NCBI GenBank assembly: GCA_030348875.1
Contig: JAUCEP010000002.1
Coordinates: 2,187,001 to 2,251,000 of the forward strand
Length of the DNA stretch: 64,000 nucleotides
Direction of reading: 5' to 3'
Source of the DNA: Ureibacillus composti
GTDB taxonomy: Bacteria; Bacillota; Bacilli; Bacillales_A; Planococcaceae
This document shows positions 17,095 through 26,842 of the stretch, piece after piece. Each line of letters starts with the position of its first letter. The stretch's first letter is position 1. Made by a program: the position numbers and the translations under genes. Below the pieces are notes generated by a model. It saw only the letters and a program-made list of their open reading frames with translations, was not told the origin of the DNA and made no database searches.

Positions 17095-20019
17095 TTGACT
17101 AAAATTAACATTAATGGTTTATCCTATGAAGTGGCAGAAGGAGCTACAATTCTTGATACTATCAATCAAAATGGTATAGCCCATCCACAAATTTGTCATG
17201 TCCCATCGGTTGACCCTATTCAAACTTGTGATACTTGTATCGTTGAAGTAGATGGACAGCTAGTTCGATCTTGTTCAACAAAGGCATTAGATGGTATGAA
17301 TATTCAACTTAATTCTGATAAAGCGAAAGCAGCACAAACAGAAGCAATTGACCGTTTACTAGAAAACCACTTATTATACTGTACGGTTTGTGACAATAAC
17401 AACGGTAACTGTACACTACATAATACAGCGGAAATGATGGAAATCGAACATCAAAAATATCCTTATCAACCCAAAGTTGAACCACATGAAGTGGACATGT
17501 CTCACCCATTTTACCGTTACGATCCTAACCAATGTATTGCTTGTGGACAATGTGTAGAAGTGTGTCAAAACTTACAGGTTAATGAAACATTATCCTTAGA
17601 TTGGGAAGCGGAAAGACCACGCATTATTTGGGATGAGGGTGTTGCGATTAATGATTCTTCATGCGTCGGTTGCGGACAATGTGTTACCGTTTGTCCTTGT
17701 AACGCTTTAATGGAAAAATCAATGCTTGGAGAAGCTGGTTTTATGACTGGCCTTAAACAAGAAACATTGGATCCAATGATTAGTTTAATAAAAGAGGTTG
17801 AACCAGGATATAGCGGTATCTTCGCAGTTTCCGAAGTTGAAGCTGCCATGCGAAGCAAACGTACGAAAAAGACAAAAACCGTTTGTACTTTCTGTGGTGT
17901 AGGCTGCTCATTTGAAGTTTGGACAAAAGACCGCAAGATTTTAAAAGTACAGCCTTCTGAAGGTCCTGTGAATGCAGTTTCTACTTGTATTAAAGGGAAA
18001 TTTGGCTGGGACTTCGTTAACTCCGAAGAACGAATTACAAAACCTTTAATTCGTAAAAACGAAGAATTTGTTGAAGCAACATGGGATGAAGCCTTAGATT
18101 TAATCTCTACAAAACTTGGTGGTATTCAAAAAGAATTTGGCCCTGGTTCTGTTGGTTTTATCTCTTCTTCTAAAATTACGAATGAAGAAAACTACTTAAT
18201 TCAAAAAATGGCACGTCAATTGTTTGGAACGAACGATGTCGATAACTGTTCACGTTATTGTCAATCTCCAGCTACAGATGGTTTACTGCGCACAGTTGGT
18301 TTTGGTGGTGATGCAGGAACAATTAAGGATATAGCGAAAGCTGGTCTTGTTATCATTGTTGGGGCAAACCCAACAGAAGGTCACCCTGTATTAGCGACTC
18401 GTGTAAAACGTGCCCATAAGTTACATGGTCAAAAATTAATTGTTGCCGATGTTCGTAAGCACGAAATGGCTGAACGCTCTGACATCTTTATGCGTCCAAA
18501 ACAAGGTACTGACCAAGTTTGGTTAATGGCCGTAACAAAATATATGATTGATCAAGGTTGGCATGATGAAGCCTTTATTAATGAAAATGTAAAATTCTTT
18601 GATGATTTCAAAGATGTTCTTGATAAATACACACTTGAATACGCAGAAAAAGAAACAGGCATTAAGAAAGATGTATTAATCAATGTTGCGGAAATGATTC
18701 GTGATGCAGACGGTACTTGTGTACTTTGGGGTATGGGTGTTACACAAAATACAGGCGGTTCTTATACTTCAGCAGCGATTTCAAATCTTCTTTTAGCTAC
18801 TGGTAACTATCGCCGTCCAGGTGCAGGAGCTTACCCTCTTCGCGGACATAATAACGTTCAAGGTGCTTGTGATATGGGTACATTACCAAATCTATTACCA
18901 GGCTATCAAAAAGTTACAGATGACGAAGCACGTGCTAAGTTTGAAAAAGCATATGGTGTTGAAATTCAACCGAAACCAGGTCTTACGAACCCACAAATGT
19001 TAGATGCAATTATGGAAGGTAAAATGAAAGCGATGTATTTAGTTGGTGAAGATATGGCGTTAGTTGATGCTGATGCTAATCATGTAGATAAAGTTCTTTC
19101 ATCATTAGACTTCTTCGTTGTTCAAGATGTATTCCTATCACGTACAGCACAATATGCTGATGTTATTTTACCAGCAGCACCGTCTCTTGAAAAAGAAGGT
19201 ACATTTACGAACACTGAACGTCGTGTTCAACGCTTATATCAAGTTTTACCAACACTTGGTGAATCAAAAGCAGATTGGGAAATCCTTCAATTGGTTGCAC
19301 GTCGTTTAGGAGCAGATTGGAACTACAGTCACCCTAGTGAAATCTATGATGAAATGGCTAGTCTTTCTCCTATTTTCTCTGGAAATAACTACGATGTATT
19401 AGAAGATTGGGGCAGTTTCCTTTGGGGTAGCCATGATGGTACAAATACACCTTTACTATACGTAGATGGCTTTAACTTCCCTGACAAAAAAGCTCGTTTT
19501 GCTTTAAACGATTGGGTAAAACCTGTTGAATATGAAGCACAGTATGATTGTCATATTAACAATGGACGTATGTTAGAACACTTCCACGAAGGAAACTTGA
19601 CTAATAAATCAAAAGGTATTCAATCAAAAGTACCTGAAATTTTCGTAGAAGTATCACCTGAATTAGCGAAAGAACGAGGCATTGAAGATGGAACTCTATT
19701 ACGTTTAGTTTCTCCAAATGGCGCCCTAAAATTAAACGCCCTTGTAACAGATCGTGTGCAAGGTAACGAGCTATTCTTACCAATGAACTCTACTAGCAAA
19801 GATTCAGCAATCAATTTCTTAACAGGTTCAGCTTCTGATGTGAATACATTAACACCTGCCTATAAACAAACAAAAGTTAGAGTGGAAGTACTAAAAGCAA
19901 AAGGTAAATCACCACTTCCTAGAACAAATCCAAGAAATAAAAAACGTAATCCACAAAATGGTGTCGAAGTAGAACGTAAATGGAATCGTCCTGGCTACGT
20001 TCACTTAACAACTAATTAA
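17095..20019 (+). CDS. forC: Formate dehydrogenase catalytic subunit, ForC type (copy 2)
   Basis: Second Mo-bisMGD formate dehydrogenase subunit, 974 residues, with the same domain order as copy 1: 2Fe-2S ferredoxin, His-Cys cluster, two 4Fe-4S motifs (CIACGQC, CVGCGQC), Fe4S4 molybdopterin domain (CTFCGVGC at about 264) and the dinucleotide-binding C-terminus. The active site reads NCSRYCQSPAT with Cys 389 and Gln 390 in place of the canonical His. Start at TTG 17095 behind AAGGAGG. Its operon continues with forE2 and an Mrp-type ATPase rather than the HMA-like pair found in operon 1. The two copies are clearly paralogous but diverged, suggesting different conditions of use. Confidence 0.9.
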   Translation: MTKININGLSYEVAEGATILDTINQNGIAHPQICHVPSVDPIQTCDTCIVEVDGQLVRSCSTKALDGMNIQLNSDKAKAAQTEAIDRLLENHLLYCTVCDNNNGNCTLHNTAEMMEIEHQKYPYQPKVEPHEVDMSHPFYRYDPNQCIACGQCVEVCQNLQVNETLSLDWEAERPRIIWDEGVAINDSSCVGCGQCVTVCPCNALMEKSMLGEAGFMTGLKQETLDPMISLIKEVEPGYSGIFAVSEVEAAMRSKRTKKTKTVCTFCGVGCSFEVWTKDRKILKVQPSEGPVNAVSTCIKGKFGWDFVNSEERITKPLIRKNEEFVEATWDEALDLISTKLGGIQKEFGPGSVGFISSSKITNEENYLIQKMARQLFGTNDVDNCSRYCQSPATDGLLRTVGFGGDAGTIKDIAKAGLVIIVGANPTEGHPVLATRVKRAHKLHGQKLIVADVRKHEMAERSDIFMRPKQGTDQVWLMAVTKYMIDQGWHDEAFINENVKFFDDFKDVLDKYTLEYAEKETGIKKDVLINVAEMIRDADGTCVLWGMGVTQNTGGSYTSAAISNLLLATGNYRRPGAGAYPLRGHNNVQGACDMGTLPNLLPGYQKVTDDEARAKFEKAYGVEIQPKPGLTNPQMLDAIMEGKMKAMYLVGEDMALVDADANHVDKVLSSLDFFVVQDVFLSRTAQYADVILPAAPSLEKEGTFTNTERRVQRLYQVLPTLGESKADWEILQLVARRLGADWNYSHPSEIYDEMASLSPIFSGNNYDVLEDWGSFLWGSHDGTNTPLLYVDGFNFPDKKARFALNDWVKPVEYEAQYDCHINNGRMLEHFHEGNLTNKSKGIQSKVPEIFVEVSPELAKERGIEDGTLLRLVSPNGALKLNALVTDRVQGNELFLPMNSTSKDSAINFLTGSASDVNTLTPAYKQTKVRVEVLKAKGKSPLPRTNPRNKKRNPQNGVEVERKWNRPGYVHLTTN

Positions 20020-20037
20020 TGGAAGGAAGTGAAAGGT

Positions 20038-20514
20038 ATGGCTACACCAATTCAAACCATTAAAAAAGAACAATTAACAGAAGAACAAATTAAAGAACAA
20101 AAGTTAGAGAATTTAAAACAACTTCTTTCCGAGAATGAAGAAACAGTAAATGAACTCTTCACGATCATGAAAGATTTAAATGATATAGGTGCACTTCAAG
20201 CAGTGACAAAACTACTTGAAGCAAAAGAAGACGTTGTTCATATCCTACTTGGTCAGGTAACTCGGAAACCTGTTACGAATATGATCAACAACTTAATGGG
20301 TGCTGCTGGTGCTTTATCGGCAATGGACCCAGAAAAAACAACAAAACTTATAGAGAGTTTAACGACTGGCTTAGATGCTGCTAACAAAGCGGTGGACACT
20401 GATGAAAAAATCAGTGTCTTCAAGCTAGTAAAAATGCTAAATGATCCTGATATCAATCGCGCTATGAACTTTGGCATTCACTTGTTACAAGGAATTGGTA
20501 AAGGATTAAAGTAG
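20038..20514 (+). CDS. forE: DUF1641 protein, ForE subunit of formate dehydrogenase 2
   Basis: DUF1641 partner of ForC2, 158 residues, mostly helical, with LNDIGALQAVTKLLEAKEDV corresponding to the matching segment of copy 1. By analogy with ForE of B. subtilis it should couple formate oxidation to menaquinone. ATG 20038 is preferred, eight bases after GGAAG; GTG 20029 lies on that site. It follows forC2 by 18 bases and precedes the Mrp-type gene by 15. Confidence 0.85.
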   Translation: MATPIQTIKKEQLTEEQIKEQKLENLKQLLSENEETVNELFTIMKDLNDIGALQAVTKLLEAKEDVVHILLGQVTRKPVTNMINNLMGAAGALSAMDPEKTTKLIESLTTGLDAANKAVDTDEKISVFKLVKMLNDPDINRAMNFGIHLLQGIGKGLK

Positions 20515-20529
20515 AAAGGAATTTCTAAA

Positions 20530-21579
20530 ATGTTAACAAACGAGAGCGTTTTAAATGCACTAAAACATGTTGAAGACCCAGAACTTCATAAAAGCATCGT
20601 TGAGTTAAATATGGTTCGCAATATCCAAATTATTGAAGGAACTCATATCTCCCTTGATGTGATTTTAACTATTTCTGGTTGTCCGTTAAAAGCGAAAATT
20701 CAACAGGATATTGAACATGCTTTAAGAAATCTTGGTGCTTCAAGCGTCTCCCTTACTTTCGGTTCAATGACTGATGAGGAACGCCGCAATTTAACAGCTT
20801 CTTTAAAAACTCAAAATGTGACAGATCAAGGGATGCCGAAAATGCTTATGCCTGATTCTGGTGTCAAATTTATTGCTGTTACTAGTGGTAAAGGAGGCGT
20901 TGGTAAATCTACTGTTACGATTAACTTAGCAGTAGCCCTTGCTCGCCTTGGAAAAAATGTTGGTATTTTAGATGCTGACATCTATGGTTATAGTATTCCT
21001 GCCATGATGAAGACAACTGAAAAACCAACAATGATTGACCAAACAGCTATTCCTGTTGTGAGTGATGGTGTAAAAATCATGTCAATGGGCTTTTTCTCTA
21101 AGGATAATCAACCAGTCATGTGGCGTGGTCCAATGCTAAACAAATGGATTCGTAATTTCCTTGTTAACACGCATTGGGGCGATCTAGATTATCTTCTACT
21201 AGATTTACCACCTGGTACCGGAGATGTTGCTATTGATGTGGCAGCCATGATTCCGCAAGCACAAGAAATCATTGTCACAACACCGCACAACGCTGCTTCT
21301 CACGTGGCCTCACGTGCAGGTATAATGGCTCAACATACCAAACATTCGATTTTAGGTGTTGTTGAAAATATGGCTTACTTTGAAAATGAAAATGGTGAAA
21401 AGCACTATTTATTTGGTCAGGGTGGTGCCCAAAAATTAGCAGATGAACTTCATACAGATGTCTTAGCCCGAGTTCCATTTGCTCAACCTGAGGAAAATAC
21501 CGGTTCTTCTGTTTATGATGAGGATTCAATGATTGGAGAAGTATTTTCACACCTAGCTGAAGATATTATTTATCGTTAA
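20530..21579 (+). CDS. mrp: Mrp/NBP35-type P-loop ATPase (SalA-like)
   Basis: A 349-residue protein with an N-terminal MIP18/DUF59 domain (about residues 1-85, DPELHKSIVELNMV) and a MinD/ParA-like ATPase with deviant Walker A GKGGVGKST near residue 120. In iron-sulfur carriers of this family a CxxC sits after ENMSYF; here the loop reads ENMAYFENENGEKHYLFGQGG with no cysteine, as I recall for Bacillus SalA. Its place directly behind forC2-forE2 suggests a role in maturing or regulating that enzyme, but cluster transfer by the usual cysteines is not possible. A terminator follows. Confidence 0.85.
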   Translation: MLTNESVLNALKHVEDPELHKSIVELNMVRNIQIIEGTHISLDVILTISGCPLKAKIQQDIEHALRNLGASSVSLTFGSMTDEERRNLTASLKTQNVTDQGMPKMLMPDSGVKFIAVTSGKGGVGKSTVTINLAVALARLGKNVGILDADIYGYSIPAMMKTTEKPTMIDQTAIPVVSDGVKIMSMGFFSKDNQPVMWRGPMLNKWIRNFLVNTHWGDLDYLLLDLPPGTGDVAIDVAAMIPQAQEIIVTTPHNAASHVASRAGIMAQHTKHSILGVVENMAYFENENGEKHYLFGQGGAQKLADELHTDVLARVPFAQPEENTGSSVYDEDSMIGEVFSHLAEDIIYR

Positions 21580-21636
21580 TTAAAAGCGATTTGTTATAAA
21601 GAGACGCCGTATTATAAACATAATAAAGTATCTATT

Positions 21637-21675
21637 CAACCAGTTGTAGGATTGCCCCCTACAACTGGTTGTTTG
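21637..21675 (+). terminator. Terminator after mrp
   Basis: CAACCAGTTGTAGG (21637-21650) pairs perfectly with CCTACAACTGGTTG (21658-21671), followed by a T-rich tail. Confidence 0.8.
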
Positions 21676-21793
21676 ATTTATTATTTGGTCTTTCTCATTT
21701 CAATGACCTCCAAAGGTATACTTTTCCCATTGGTTCATCTCTCACTCCCCTTCATTATCGCTTCGTATAGAAAACACATTTTAATTCCCATAA

Positions 21794-21854
21794 AAAAACA
21801 CCTTCGTATTGAATTTTAGGACACAAATCCCATATTCAATCGAAGATGTTTTTA
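21794..21854. terminator. Long hairpin between convergent transcripts
   Basis: AAAACACCTTCGTATTGAAT pairs, with two mismatches, with the segment at 21834-21853 across a 19-base loop. A and T runs on both flanks make it usable from either strand, most likely ending the minus-strand small gene. Confidence 0.65.
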
Positions 21855-21932
21855 ATATTTGTTTAGAGTTTGATATGAAAACTTATAACTAATTTTTATG
21901 ATGAGTATTTTTCACCAATTAGAATCCAATTA

Positions 21933-22220
21933 TTAATAACCAGCCTTTTTTAAAACCTGCATAAAATAAAAGCGGTAAGTATTCTTAACAAAATTGTCTA
22001 ATGGTAAGCCGACGTTTAGTTGATATTTCGTAAATATAAAATAAAATCTTTTATCCCATTTTAAGCGTAATAATTCCCCAGCATCTTCACCATATTTCTC
22101 AGTAAATTCAATAATTAAAGGTTCGATCATATTGTAACAATAGTCTTTTAAGTTTGCAAGAGCGTCAATATCTTTGTCCTTTTGAAAACGCGTAATCCAA
22201 TCTACTAATTGCTCATTCAT
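21933..22220 (-). CDS. Small helical protein resembling sigma factor region 2
   Basis: A 95-residue protein from ATG 22220, spaced from AAAGG; ATG 22232 overlaps that site. The C-terminal half (KRFYFIFTKYQLNVGLPLDN followed by FVKNTYRFYFMQVL) has the look of a sigma-70 region 2.2-2.4 with a stretch of aromatic residues, but there is no region 4. It could be a stand-alone region-2 protein of the RsoA kind, a phage-type remnant, or an unrelated helical protein. I do not recognise the family with certainty. Confidence 0.6.
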   Translation of the reverse strand: MNEQLVDWITRFQKDKDIDALANLKDYCYNMIEPLIIEFTEKYGEDAGELLRLKWDKRFYFIFTKYQLNVGLPLDNFVKNTYRFYFMQVLKKAGY

Positions 22221-22526
22221 TTGCTCTTCCATCCTTTTTTTCTTTGAGTTTCTTCCTATTATATTATACTCTGATATTTATCTTTTCTCACGTATCTTGT
22301 TTCTATTTGGTAGCGAAATAATATTAAATTAAATTGATTATAGTTTCACCTCTACAAAAGAAGTTAAATAACCCTTAAGAAAACAATTAGACTTTCATTA
22401 TCTTTCATTAGTAATTTTTAATGTTCCATTTCGAATGGAATTGTCCACAACGCGAACAAACGTTCTTACCCCCGTTTTTTCGCACTAAAAAAACCCGTTC
22501 ACATTAAAACGGGTTCCATCCAAATC
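22221..22526. other. Promoter region of the small gene and terminator of the reductase gene
   Basis: AT-rich, no gene. The end contains the terminator of the following minus-strand gene (22486-22515). Nothing else is recognisable. Confidence 0.5.
22486..22515 (-). terminator. Terminator after the ferredoxin-NADP reductase gene
   Basis: AACCCGTT/AACGGGTT hairpin; read on the minus strand it is followed by seven T. Confidence 0.75.
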
Positions 22527-23531
22527 TTATGAGCGATCTAAAAACATATCCGAACTATGTGGTACGTGCTTACTAGTTGTTGGATCGATAAAATGTTTTG
22601 CAGCATTAATGGCAATGGTTGCTTCTCCAAATCCGGTTGCAATTAGCTTCACTTTGCCGTCATACGAACATACGTCCCCTACAGCATAAATCCCTGGAAT
22701 AGAGGTTTCCATCTTCGTATTGACTTTAATTGAAAACTTATCCATTTCTAGTCCCCATTGACTTAATGGGCCGAGAGATGAAAGAAATCCATAATTCACT
22801 ATGATATGGTCAACTTTTAATACTTCAATATCATTCGTCGAACTATTTTTAAGTTGTAGTTCGAAAAGTTTACCACTTTCACCTTTCATCGCAACGGGAA
22901 CAAAAGGCGTTCGAACATCAATAGAGGACGATTGTACTTGGTTCACTGTATGTTCATGCGCAGTAAATTGATCTCGACGATGGACTAACGTTACGTTTGA
23001 AGCAATTCCCTCAAGCATCAAAGCCCAATCTAGCGCTGAATCGCCACCACCTAATACGACAACATTTTGATTACGAAATAACTCTATATCATTCACAAAA
23101 TAATGAACGCTTTGCCCTTCGTATGTCTCTACATGTTCCACAGTTAATTTACGAGGGGTAAAAGCACCTAGACCTGCCGTAATCATTACCGTTTTCGAAT
23201 AATGGAGGCCTTTGTCTGTCTTAATTTCAAAGACGTCATCCTCAACTTTATTAAATGATTCTACAGTTTGCTCCAACACAATTGTTTGGGTAAACATGGA
23301 CATTTGGGTAACTAAATTTTGAATTAAATCTTTTGAACGAATTTTTGGTAAACCTGCGATATCATAAATAAATTTTTCTGGATAAATAACTGATGGTCGA
23401 CCACCTAATTGAGGTAAACTATCAATGATTTTGACCGATAAATCACGCATTCCTGCATAGAATGCTGTAAATAACCCCACAGGCCCTCCACCAATAATGG
23501 TTACATCAAAAATCTCCTCACGCCCCACCAT
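22527..23531 (-). CDS. Ferredoxin-NADP reductase, thioredoxin-reductase-like type
   Basis: A flavoprotein of 334 residues with an FAD-binding GGGPVGLF near the N-terminus, an NAD(P)-binding GGGDSALDWAL near residue 165 and the closing FAD motif GIYAVGDVC. The redox CxxC of thioredoxin reductases is absent, which matches the TrxR-like ferredoxin/flavodoxin-NADP reductases (YumC type) of Bacillus. ATG 23531 follows AGGAGTG. It stands alone with its own terminator. The electron acceptor is inferred from the family. Confidence 0.88.
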   Translation of the reverse strand: MVGREEIFDVTIIGGGPVGLFTAFYAGMRDLSVKIIDSLPQLGGRPSVIYPEKFIYDIAGLPKIRSKDLIQNLVTQMSMFTQTIVLEQTVESFNKVEDDVFEIKTDKGLHYSKTVMITAGLGAFTPRKLTVEHVETYEGQSVHYFVNDIELFRNQNVVVLGGGDSALDWALMLEGIASNVTLVHRRDQFTAHEHTVNQVQSSSIDVRTPFVPVAMKGESGKLFELQLKNSSTNDIEVLKVDHIIVNYGFLSSLGPLSQWGLEMDKFSIKVNTKMETSIPGIYAVGDVCSYDGKVKLIATGFGEATIAINAAKHFIDPTTSKHVPHSSDMFLDRS

Positions 23532-23663
23532 TTGATCACTCCTATAATTATGGTTTCAAATTCTTCAGCCTTTACCCTTTCTTCATTATGGGTACAATTC
23601 CCTCTTTTAGATACCATCTATTCTATAAGTAACTCACAACAGAACATTTGTTCTTACGCCGAT

Positions 23664-23696
23664 AAAAAGAGAAGGAATCTTAAAAAAGATTCCTTC
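23664..23696 (-). terminator. Terminator after aspA
   Basis: GAAGGAATCTT (23671-23681) pairs perfectly with AAGATTCCTTC (23686-23696), with a T tract on the minus strand. Confidence 0.8.
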
Positions 23697-23729
23697 CCAT
23701 CATGCAATTCTATTATATTTTTAACCCTT

Positions 23730-25154
23730 TTACCCTCTAACTAGAGACTTTCCTCCAGCAATACCTGGACGTGTCATTTCATAAGGGTTAAGGATTTGGT
23801 CTAATTGTTCTTCTGTTAATGCGCCAGATTTAATTGTAAGCTCACGTACAGAAGCACCTGTAGCAATTGCTTCTTTTGCGATTTGAGCCGCTAATTCATA
23901 GCCAATATGAGGATTTACGGCAGTAATAATCCCTACGCTATTCTCAACATATTGTTTTAAGCCTTCTTCGTTTGCTTTAATGCCGACTACACATTTTTCT
24001 GTAAATGTTTTAAATACATTACTCATAATCGAAATCGATTGAATTAAGTTATAGAATAATACAGGTTCCATTACATTTAATTCGAATTGACCTGCTTCAG
24101 ACGCTTGTGAGATTGTGACATCATTCCCCATTACTTGGAATGCAACTTGGTTCACAACTTCTGCCATAACAGGATTTACTTTACCAGGCATGATCGATGA
24201 ACCTGGTTGACGAGCTGGTAGTTCAATTTCATATAAACCAGCGCGTGGCCCGGAAGCCATTAAACGGAAGTCATTTGCGATTTTAGACATATTAATCATA
24301 CAAACTTTTAAATTGGCAGATACTTCTGTGTAACAATCTGTATTTTGAGTAGCATCAACTAAATGCTTAGCACTTGTTAATGGGAATTTACTTAATTCCT
24401 TAAGATGTTGAACAACAGATGTAATATACTTTGGATCTGCGTTTAACCCTGTTCCAACTGCAGTTGCTCCCATATTCACTTCAAATAAATGATGTCTTGA
24501 AAGTGACATACGATCAATATCGCGTGAGATAACACGACTATAAGCCTCGAATTCTTGACCAAGTAAAACTGGTACAGCGTCTTGAAGATGAGTACGACCC
24601 ATTTTAATAACGCCAGCAAATTCCTTCGATTTTTCTACGAAAGCATTTTGCATCGTTTTTGTTGATTCAAGTAATTGATCCATTAAGCTTAAAATTGCGA
24701 TATGTGCTGCTGTTGGGAATGCATCGTTTGTTGATTGGGACATATTAATATGAGTATTAGGGCTTACTTTTTTATAGTTCCCTTTTTCTTCTCCCATTAA
24801 CTCTAATGTACGATTGGCAATCACTTCGTTAGCATTCATATTGATGGATGTGCCTGCACCACCTTGAATTGGATCGACGATAAATTGGTCATTCCATTTT
24901 CCAGCAATGACTTCATCACATGCCTTAACAATGTATTGACCGATTTCTTTTTCCAACATTCCAACTTCCATATTAGCAAGTGCTGCTGCTTTTTTCACAA
25001 TCCCTAAAGATTTAATTAGTTCTGGATGAATTCTATACCCCGTAATTGGGAAATTTTCAACGGCTCTCATTGTTTGAACACCGTAATAAGCATTTTTTGG
25101 TATTTCTTTTTCTCCTAAAAAATCTTTTTCATTACGAAATTCTGAAGTAATCAT
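23730..25154 (-). CDS. aspA: Aspartate ammonia-lyase
   Basis: Converts aspartate to fumarate and ammonia. The 474-residue protein has the fumarase/aspartase signature GSSIMPGKVNP, the early GGAGTSINMNANEVIANRA-like block (here ANRT) and the TNDAFPTA and GRTHLQDAVP active-site segments. Start at ATG 25154 behind GGGGAG; an in-frame extension to 25169 overlaps the site. The aspartase motifs and a glutamine-containing active-site loop favour aspartase over fumarase. Monocistronic, with a terminator at 23664-23696. Confidence 0.92.
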   Translation of the reverse strand: MITSEFRNEKDFLGEKEIPKNAYYGVQTMRAVENFPITGYRIHPELIKSLGIVKKAAALANMEVGMLEKEIGQYIVKACDEVIAGKWNDQFIVDPIQGGAGTSINMNANEVIANRTLELMGEEKGNYKKVSPNTHINMSQSTNDAFPTAAHIAILSLMDQLLESTKTMQNAFVEKSKEFAGVIKMGRTHLQDAVPVLLGQEFEAYSRVISRDIDRMSLSRHHLFEVNMGATAVGTGLNADPKYITSVVQHLKELSKFPLTSAKHLVDATQNTDCYTEVSANLKVCMINMSKIANDFRLMASGPRAGLYEIELPARQPGSSIMPGKVNPVMAEVVNQVAFQVMGNDVTISQASEAGQFELNVMEPVLFYNLIQSISIMSNVFKTFTEKCVVGIKANEEGLKQYVENSVGIITAVNPHIGYELAAQIAKEAIATGASVRELTIKSGALTEEQLDQILNPYEMTRPGIAGGKSLVRG

Positions 25155-25461
25155 TATACTTCTCCCCATTCTTAAATAATAGATAATGACTAGTAGCTAG
25201 TTAGCAATAAAGTTTGATACTTTGTCACAAATATATCTATACCGATATTAGCACAATTTCATCTCATTTTGATATATAAATTTAAATTAACAATTTTTTT
25301 ATAGTATTTCTAAATTTTTCATTACTAGATAACAAGAATTCCGCAAGTTTTATAGAGTTATATACATTATTAACAAAAAAATCAAAAAAAAAGAAAGAGC
25401 CTCTAAAAGCTCTTTCTCCATTTCATCTTATACTGTTGCTTTTTCTTCTAACCATTTCATC
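25155..25461. other. Intergenic stretch between trhO and aspA
   Basis: Holds the aspA promoter region, an AT-rich tract, the trhO terminator (25384-25416) and part of a 34-bp tandem duplication that starts in the 3' end of trhO. No gene is visible. Confidence 0.6.
25384..25416 (-). terminator. Terminator after trhO
   Basis: AAAGAGC/GCTCTTT hairpin; on the minus strand a T run follows. Confidence 0.8.
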
Positions 25462-25493
25462 TTATACTGTTGCTTTTTCTTCTAACCATTTCA
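25418..25493. repeat. 34-bp tandem duplication at the 3' end of trhO
   Basis: The 34-base unit at 25418-25451 is repeated exactly at 25452-25485, and a further eight bases match. One copy encodes the last 11 codons of trhO and its stop; the other lies beyond the stop codon and is not translated. Confidence 0.95.
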
Positions 25494-26418
25494 ATTGCTG
25501 TTGAACGAATTCTTCAGACAAATTATGTTTTTCAATGAAACGATTGCGTTCGTGTTTTGAGCACTCAATGGTACAGCCACCTAAATGTTTTAATTCATTT
25601 TCTTCTGAAGCTAAAATTTGTTTGTTACATTCTGGATTTGCGCAATTAATGTAACGTTCACATGGTTCGCCATCAAAATGATCTTTTCCGACAACAACAT
25701 GTTCAACCTGATTGATTGGAACTGTTAGACGTTCGTCAAATACATACATTTGCCCGTCCCAAAGTTGACCTTTTACAACTGGGTCTTTTCCATAGGTAGC
25801 GATCCCACCGTGTAATTGACCAACTTCTTCTCCGATACCTTCGCGCATTAACCAACCAGAGAATTTTTCACAACGAATTCCACCAGTACAATAAGTTAAC
25901 ACACGTTTACCTTCGAATAATTCTTTGTTATCACGTACCCATTGTGGTGTGTCGCGGAATGTTTCTACCTCTGGACGGATTGCTCCACGGAAGTGACCGA
26001 CATCATACTCATATGTGTTACGTACATCTAATACAACTGTATCTTCTTTCTGCATTTCCTCAAAAAATTGTTCAGGTGAAAGGTATCGACCTGTGACTTC
26101 ATGTGGATTGATATCTTCTGGTAAGCTTAAGTTAACAAGTTCTGGGCGAGGACGAACGTGCATTTTCTTGAATGCATGACCTTCTGCCGCATCAATTTTA
26201 AACACAATTCCTTCAAATAAAGGATGGTTTTTCATCATTTCCATATAAGCGTTCGTATCTTCAATTAAGCCTGATACAGTACCATTAATCCCTTCTGTTG
26301 CAACTAAAATTCGCCCTTTTAAGTTAAGCTCTTTACAAGCTTTCAAATGTTCAGCTGCAAAAGTTTCGGGATCTTCGATTGTCGTATAATGATAATAAAG
26401 TAATACTTGATAATTCAT
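25462..26418 (-). CDS. trhO: tRNA uridine(34) hydroxylase TrhO (rhodanese domain)
   Basis: Hydroxylates uridine 34 of tRNAs on the way to 5-methoxyuridine-type modifications. The 318-residue protein matches the UPF0176 family: an N-terminal acylphosphatase-like domain ([16 protein letters not shown]), a rhodanese domain with active loop [15 protein letters not shown], and a C-terminal cysteine-rich zinc-like segment (CINC-type: [20 protein letters not shown]). Start at ATG 26418 behind GGTGGA; an upstream open frame to 26520 lacks a ribosome site. The 3' end carries a 34-bp tandem duplication that leaves the protein unchanged. Confidence 0.93.
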   Translation of the reverse strand: MNYQVLLYYHYTTIEDPETFAAEHLKACKELNLKGRILVATEGINGTVSGLIEDTNAYMEMMKNHPLFEGIVFKIDAAEGHAFKKMHVRPRPELVNLSLPEDINPHEVTGRYLSPEQFFEEMQKEDTVVLDVRNTYEYDVGHFRGAIRPEVETFRDTPQWVRDNKELFEGKRVLTYCTGGIRCEKFSGWLMREGIGEEVGQLHGGIATYGKDPVVKGQLWDGQMYVFDERLTVPINQVEHVVVGKDHFDGEPCERYINCANPECNKQILASEENELKHLGGCTIECSKHERNRFIEKHNLSEEFVQQQLKWLEEKATV

Positions 26419-26810
26419 TTTTATTCCACCTATCATGTATATTTGCAAGATATAATTGATAGTGCTTAAATTTCCGTAAGCTCTATAACTTTCTTGTTTT
26501 CCAAAAAATAAAAATTCCAATATAAATAGCGGTTTTGAAATGTATTGACCGCCGTGAAAATATTAATTGAAAAAATAAAATTGGTAATTCCGGACTAAAT
26601 CTGTACTTTTCTTCACAAAAAAGTATCATTATTTTAACATATTTTCATCTCATCTGCCTACGACTTTTGATTGAATAATTATCTACATTAATAAAAAGGT
26701 ACTATTTTATGAACAAACAATGAACTCAATTCCACACTAGCTTACTTTCCTATGGATACTATTAATAAAAATATATAGTAATAATTTTGTAATAATAAAA
26801 ATTCTTTTAT

Positions 26811-26842
26811 GACCCCCACAAACACTCTATCAATCTACGAAT
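26811..26842 (+). promoter_or_regulatory. SigI-like promoter
   Basis: GACCCCC (26811-26817) followed after 20 bases by CGAAT (26838-26842). As I recall, the C-rich -35 and CGAA-type -10 are the hallmarks of SigI promoters in Bacillus and Clostridium; the spacing is somewhat long. It precedes a secreted-protein gene and the sigI-rsgI pair, so autoregulation by SigI is plausible. Confidence 0.5.

Larger units (their letters stand above)
21580..21932. other. Intergenic stretch between convergent genes
   Basis: Contains two terminators (21637-21675 and 21794-21854). Between and around them I see no gene or recognisable structure. Confidence 0.6.

Noticed and set aside
26419-26520. TrhO extension to 26520
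   Set aside because: No ribosome site, and the standard N-terminus ([12 protein letters not shown]) begins at 26418 behind GGTGGA.
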